From Mesorhizobium atlanticum (lineage in GTDB: Bacteria; Pseudomonadota; Alphaproteobacteria; Rhizobiales; Rhizobiaceae), in the NCBI RefSeq assembly GCF_003289965.1, contig NZ_QMBQ01000002.1, positions 186,001 through 250,000 of the forward strand: a DNA stretch of 64,000 nt, given 5' to 3'. Positions within the stretch are counted from its first letter, which is position 1; each line of letters starts with the position of its first letter. Of this stretch, positions 60,333-64,000 are shown piece after piece. The position numbers and the translations under genes are program-made. Below the pieces are notes generated by a model. The model made no database searches. It was not told the DNA's origin and was given only the letters and a program-made list of their open reading frames with translations.

Positions 60333-61805
60333 ATGGCCAGCATCACGATCCGCAATCTGGACGATGAGGTCAAGGACCTGCTGCGGCAGCTCGCCGCCGA
60401 AAATGGCTGCTCGATGGAGGAGCAGGCGCGGGCGATGATCCGCGCCGCAGTCGAGGGCCGGGCGGGGCAGGCCGACCGCATCGGCCAGATCGAGGAGAAG
60501 CTTCGCGCGCTGACAGGTTCGAAGGAGCGGGCGACGCCGGTTGTCGCGGCATCGGGCAAGCCGGTCCCGCGAGGCTCACTCTCCGGCAAGCGCATCCTGC
60601 TGATCATAGGCGGCGGCATCGCTGCCTACAAATCGCTCGACCTGATCCGCCGACTGCGCGAGCGCGGCGCTTTCGTACGGGTGGTCATGACATCGGCCGC
60701 GCAGGAATTCGTCACCACTTTGTCGGTCGGCGCGCTTTCGGCCGATCATGTTTTCACCGAATTGTTCGACCGCAAGGACGAGCACGATGTCGGCCATATC
60801 AGGCTGTCGCGCGAGGCCGATCTGCTGGTCGTGGCGCCGGCCACAGCCGACCTGATGGCGAAGCTGGCCAACGGCCATGCCAACGACCTCGCCTCGACGG
60901 TGCTTCTGGCCACCGACAAGAAGGTGCTGATCGCGCCGGCGATGAATCCGAAAATGTGGGCGCATCCGGCAACGCGGCGCAACCGGGCAACCTTGCAGAA
61001 GGACGGCATCGCCTTTGTCGGCCCCGGCAAGGGCGAGATGGCGGAAAGCAACGAAGCCGGCGAGGGCCGCATGGCCGAACCGTTGGAGATCGTCGCCGCG
61101 ATCGAGGCGATGCTCGACGAGAAGCCGAAGCCGCTTGCCGGCCGCCGGATCATCGTCACCTCGGGACCGACGCACGAGCCGATCGACCCGGTGCGCTACA
61201 TCGCCAACCGCTCGTCCGGCAAGCAGGGCCATGCGATCGCTGCCGCGCTGGCAAAGCTCGGCGGCGATGTGCGGCTGGTCTCCGGTCCGGTGAACATCCC
61301 CGACCCCGCCGGCGTCGCGACCACGCGTGTGGAGACGGCCGCGCAGATGAAGCAAGCGGTCGAGAGCCTGCTGCCGGCGGATGCTGCCGTCTTTGTCGCG
61401 GCAGTTGCCGACTGGCGCACGGCCAATGCCGCCGGCGAGAAGATCAAGAAGGTGGCGGGCAAAGGGCCGCCTTCGCTGCAAATGGTCGAGAACCCGGACA
61501 TCCTGGCCGGCATCGGCCATCATGCGCAGAGGCCGGGCCTTGTCGTCGGCTTCGCGGCCGAGACGCAGGATCTCATCGCCAATGCCGAAGCCAAGCTGAA
61601 GAAGAAAGGCGCCGACTTCATCGTCGCCAATGACGTCTCGCATGAAAGCGGCATCGGACCGTCGGGCGTGATGGGCGGCGACCGCAACAAGGTGCGCATC
61701 GTCTCCAGGAGCGGCGTCGAGGAATGGCCGGAAATGGGCAAGGACGAGGTGGCGGCGCGGCTTGCCGCGCTGATTGCCGAGCGGCTGCAGACCGTCGTGG
61801 TGTGA
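60333..61805 (+). CDS. coaBC: CoaBC with an N-terminal ribbon-helix-helix domain
   Basis: This 490-residue protein has three parts. Residues 1-43, MASITIRNLDDEVKDLLRQL followed by GCSMEEQARAMIRAAV, form a FitA/VapB-type ribbon-helix-helix DNA-binding domain. A linker to about 83 follows. The rest is standard CoaBC: GKRILLIIGGGIAAYKSLDL, the decarboxylase domain with PAMNPKMWAHPATRRN, then the ligase domain from about residue 270 (GRRIIVTSGPTHEPIDPVRY, NRSSGKQG). CoaBC makes 4'-phosphopantetheine from phosphopantothenate and cysteine. The fusion is unusual and suggests DNA binding or autoregulation. The start at 60333 lacks a strong ribosome site, but homology to the antitoxin domain begins precisely there. 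Confidence 0.88.
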   Translation: MASITIRNLDDEVKDLLRQLAAENGCSMEEQARAMIRAAVEGRAGQADRIGQIEEKLRALTGSKERATPVVAASGKPVPRGSLSGKRILLIIGGGIAAYKSLDLIRRLRERGAFVRVVMTSAAQEFVTTLSVGALSADHVFTELFDRKDEHDVGHIRLSREADLLVVAPATADLMAKLANGHANDLASTVLLATDKKVLIAPAMNPKMWAHPATRRNRATLQKDGIAFVGPGKGEMAESNEAGEGRMAEPLEIVAAIEAMLDEKPKPLAGRRIIVTSGPTHEPIDPVRYIANRSSGKQGHAIAAALAKLGGDVRLVSGPVNIPDPAGVATTRVETAAQMKQAVESLLPADAAVFVAAVADWRTANAAGEKIKKVAGKGPPSLQMVENPDILAGIGHHAQRPGLVVGFAAETQDLIANAEAKLKKKGADFIVANDVSHESGIGPSGVMGGDRNKVRIVSRSGVEEWPEMGKDEVAARLAALIAERLQTVVV

Positions 61806-61807
61806 GG

Positions 61808-61825
61808 CCGAAGCTGGCGCTTCGG
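61808..61825. terminator. Short hairpin between coaBC and dgdA
   Basis: CCGAAGC-TGGC-GCTTCGG is a perfect 7-bp stem immediately after the coaBC stop. It has no T-run, so it is only a possible terminator for one of the convergent genes. Confidence 0.35.
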
Positions 61826-61841
61826 TCGCCGGCCCTCGACC

Positions 61842-63248
<1,407 letters not shown>

Positions 63249-63274
63249 TCAAATCCGGATATCAATGGATTTGA
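63249..63274. promoter_or_regulatory. Inverted repeat directly before dgdR
   Basis: TCAAATCC (63249-63256) and GGATTTGA (63267-63274) form a perfect 8-bp inverted repeat with a 10-base spacer, ending one base before the LysR start. It probably binds the LysR regulator for autorepression and control of dgdA. Confidence 0.55.
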
Positions 63275-63275
63275 T

Positions 63276-64000
63276 ATGCAGGCTCCGCTCGATCTCAAGC
63301 TCTTGTCGACATTCGTGCGTGCGGCGCATTCCGGCACGCTGAGCGCCGTGGCCGTGCAGGTCGGGCGTACGCAATCGGCCGTGACCATGCAGATCCAGCG
63401 GCTGGAGGAAGCGCTTGGCCAAAGCCTTTTTCATCGCAGCGGCAGCGGCGTGCGGCTCACCGGGAGCGGCGAAAGATTTCTGGCCTATGCCGAGCGCCTC
63501 CTCAAAATTCATGACGAGGCGATCTCGGCGCTTTCCGACAAGGGCCTGCATGGGTCTATCATCTTCGGCAGCCCCGAAGACTACCTGAGCGCGTTCTTCC
63601 CGGCGCTCTTGAAGAGTTTCGGCACCATGTATCCCGATGTCGAGATCAAGGTGGTCTCGGCGCCGACGGTCGAACTGCGCACGCTCATCAATGCGCGTCA
63701 GGTCGATCTGGCGCTCGTTTCCACACCCAATCCAAGCGATGCGCCGGATGTGGTGCGCAGGGAGTCCCTGGTCTGGGTCGGCAGCCGGCCAACCCTGGAA
63801 CTCTACGATTTCGGCGACACTGTTCCGCTCGCCCTGGCCGCGTCGAACGCGATCGACCATAAGGGGGCCTGCGAGGCCATGACCCGCGCCGGCCTGCGCT
63901 ACAAGATAGCCTATGCCTCCAACAGCCTTGCCGGGCTGATCGCCGTTGCACGGTCAGGCCTGGCGATCAGCGTGATGGCCGAGGGGGCTGTGCCGCCTGA
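63276..64000 (+). CDS. dgdR: LysR-family regulator of dgdA (partial)
   Basis: The first 241 codons are visible; the frame is open to the window end. The N-terminal HTH is LKLLSTFVRAAHSGTLSAVA and TQSAVTMQIQRLEEAL. The effector domain begins near residue 90. Its divergent position beside dgdA matches DgdR, the dgdA regulator in Burkholderia, but the name rests on that location. ATG 63276 follows the inverted repeat; a second ATG at 63264 lies in another frame. Confidence 0.86.
   Translation, partial: MQAPLDLKLLSTFVRAAHSGTLSAVAVQVGRTQSAVTMQIQRLEEALGQSLFHRSGSGVRLTGSGERFLAYAERLLKIHDEAISALSDKGLHGSIIFGSPEDYLSAFFPALLKSFGTMYPDVEIKVVSAPTVELRTLINARQVDLALVSTPNPSDAPDVVRRESLVWVGSRPTLELYDFGDTVPLALAASNAIDHKGACEAMTRAGLRYKIAYASNSLAGLIAVARSGLAISVMAEGAVPP

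Overview
The window looks like chromosomal DNA from a GC-rich alphaproteobacterium of the Rhizobiales, most probably Mesorhizobium or a close relative. This is inferred from codon use, the density of ABC sugar transporters with RpiR, LacI and GntR regulators, the FnrN-type regulator, and a dispersed two-hairpin intergenic repeat of the kind known from rhizobia. No transposase, integrase, phage gene, CRISPR array or rRNA was seen. The one RNA gene found is tRNA-Ser(GGA).

Layout: (1) 1-6.4 kb holds cytochrome bd oxidase: cydDC runs left (cydC is cut by the window edge) and cydABX runs right. A near-consensus FNR/FixK box lies between them. A hemerythrin-domain gene and an Fe-S FNR-type regulator follow. 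(2) 6.6-17.2 kb is a sugar/polyol catabolic block: ribose-type ABC transporter, isomerase/epimerase, mannitol-dehydrogenase-family enzyme, SDR, RpiR regulator and a Gfo/Idh/MocA oxidoreductase. (3) 17.4-22.4 kb has a nucleoside hydrolase, an NMT1/ThiY-type ABC importer and a LacI regulator with a clear operator. (4) 22.4-28.6 kb is a second sugar ABC importer without its own ATPase, plus a probable PIG-L deacetylase remnant, ROK kinase, GntR regulator and SIS isomerase, which suggests amino-sugar use.

(5) 28.6-35.8 kb is mixed: a proline-rich small protein, an orphan nuoD, AlkB-like and KTSC proteins, an L-2-hydroxyglutarate-oxidase-like flavoprotein, a class III aminotransferase and an FMN reductase. 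(6) 36-42.3 kb is a tight four-gene operon with a divergent LysR regulator. Its order and content match a DMSP demethylation pathway (dmdA, dmdB, dmdD, dmdC). (7) 42.9-46.3 kb has a metallophosphoesterase, a Ser/Thr kinase fused to a universal-stress domain, and two membrane proteins. (8) 46.6-57.7 kb is nucleoside uptake and salvage: BMP-family binding protein, ABC transporter, cdd, punA, deoA, upp and add. (9) 57.8-61.8 kb has ubiE, ubiB and a CoaBC that carries an N-terminal ribbon-helix-helix antitoxin-like domain. (10) 61.8-64 kb has dgdA (dialkylglycine decarboxylase) divergent from a LysR regulator, probably dgdR, cut by the window edge.

Eight copies of one intergenic repeat (two hairpins, sometimes with a third inserted) are scattered through the window, all in the same strand orientation. 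Copies supply TAG stop codons to three neighbouring genes. The observations most worth following are the dmd-like operon, the RHH-CoaBC fusion, the orphan nuoD, the repeat family, and the kinase-USP/phosphoesterase pair. All functional names rest on motifs and family resemblance read from the sequence; no database search was made.
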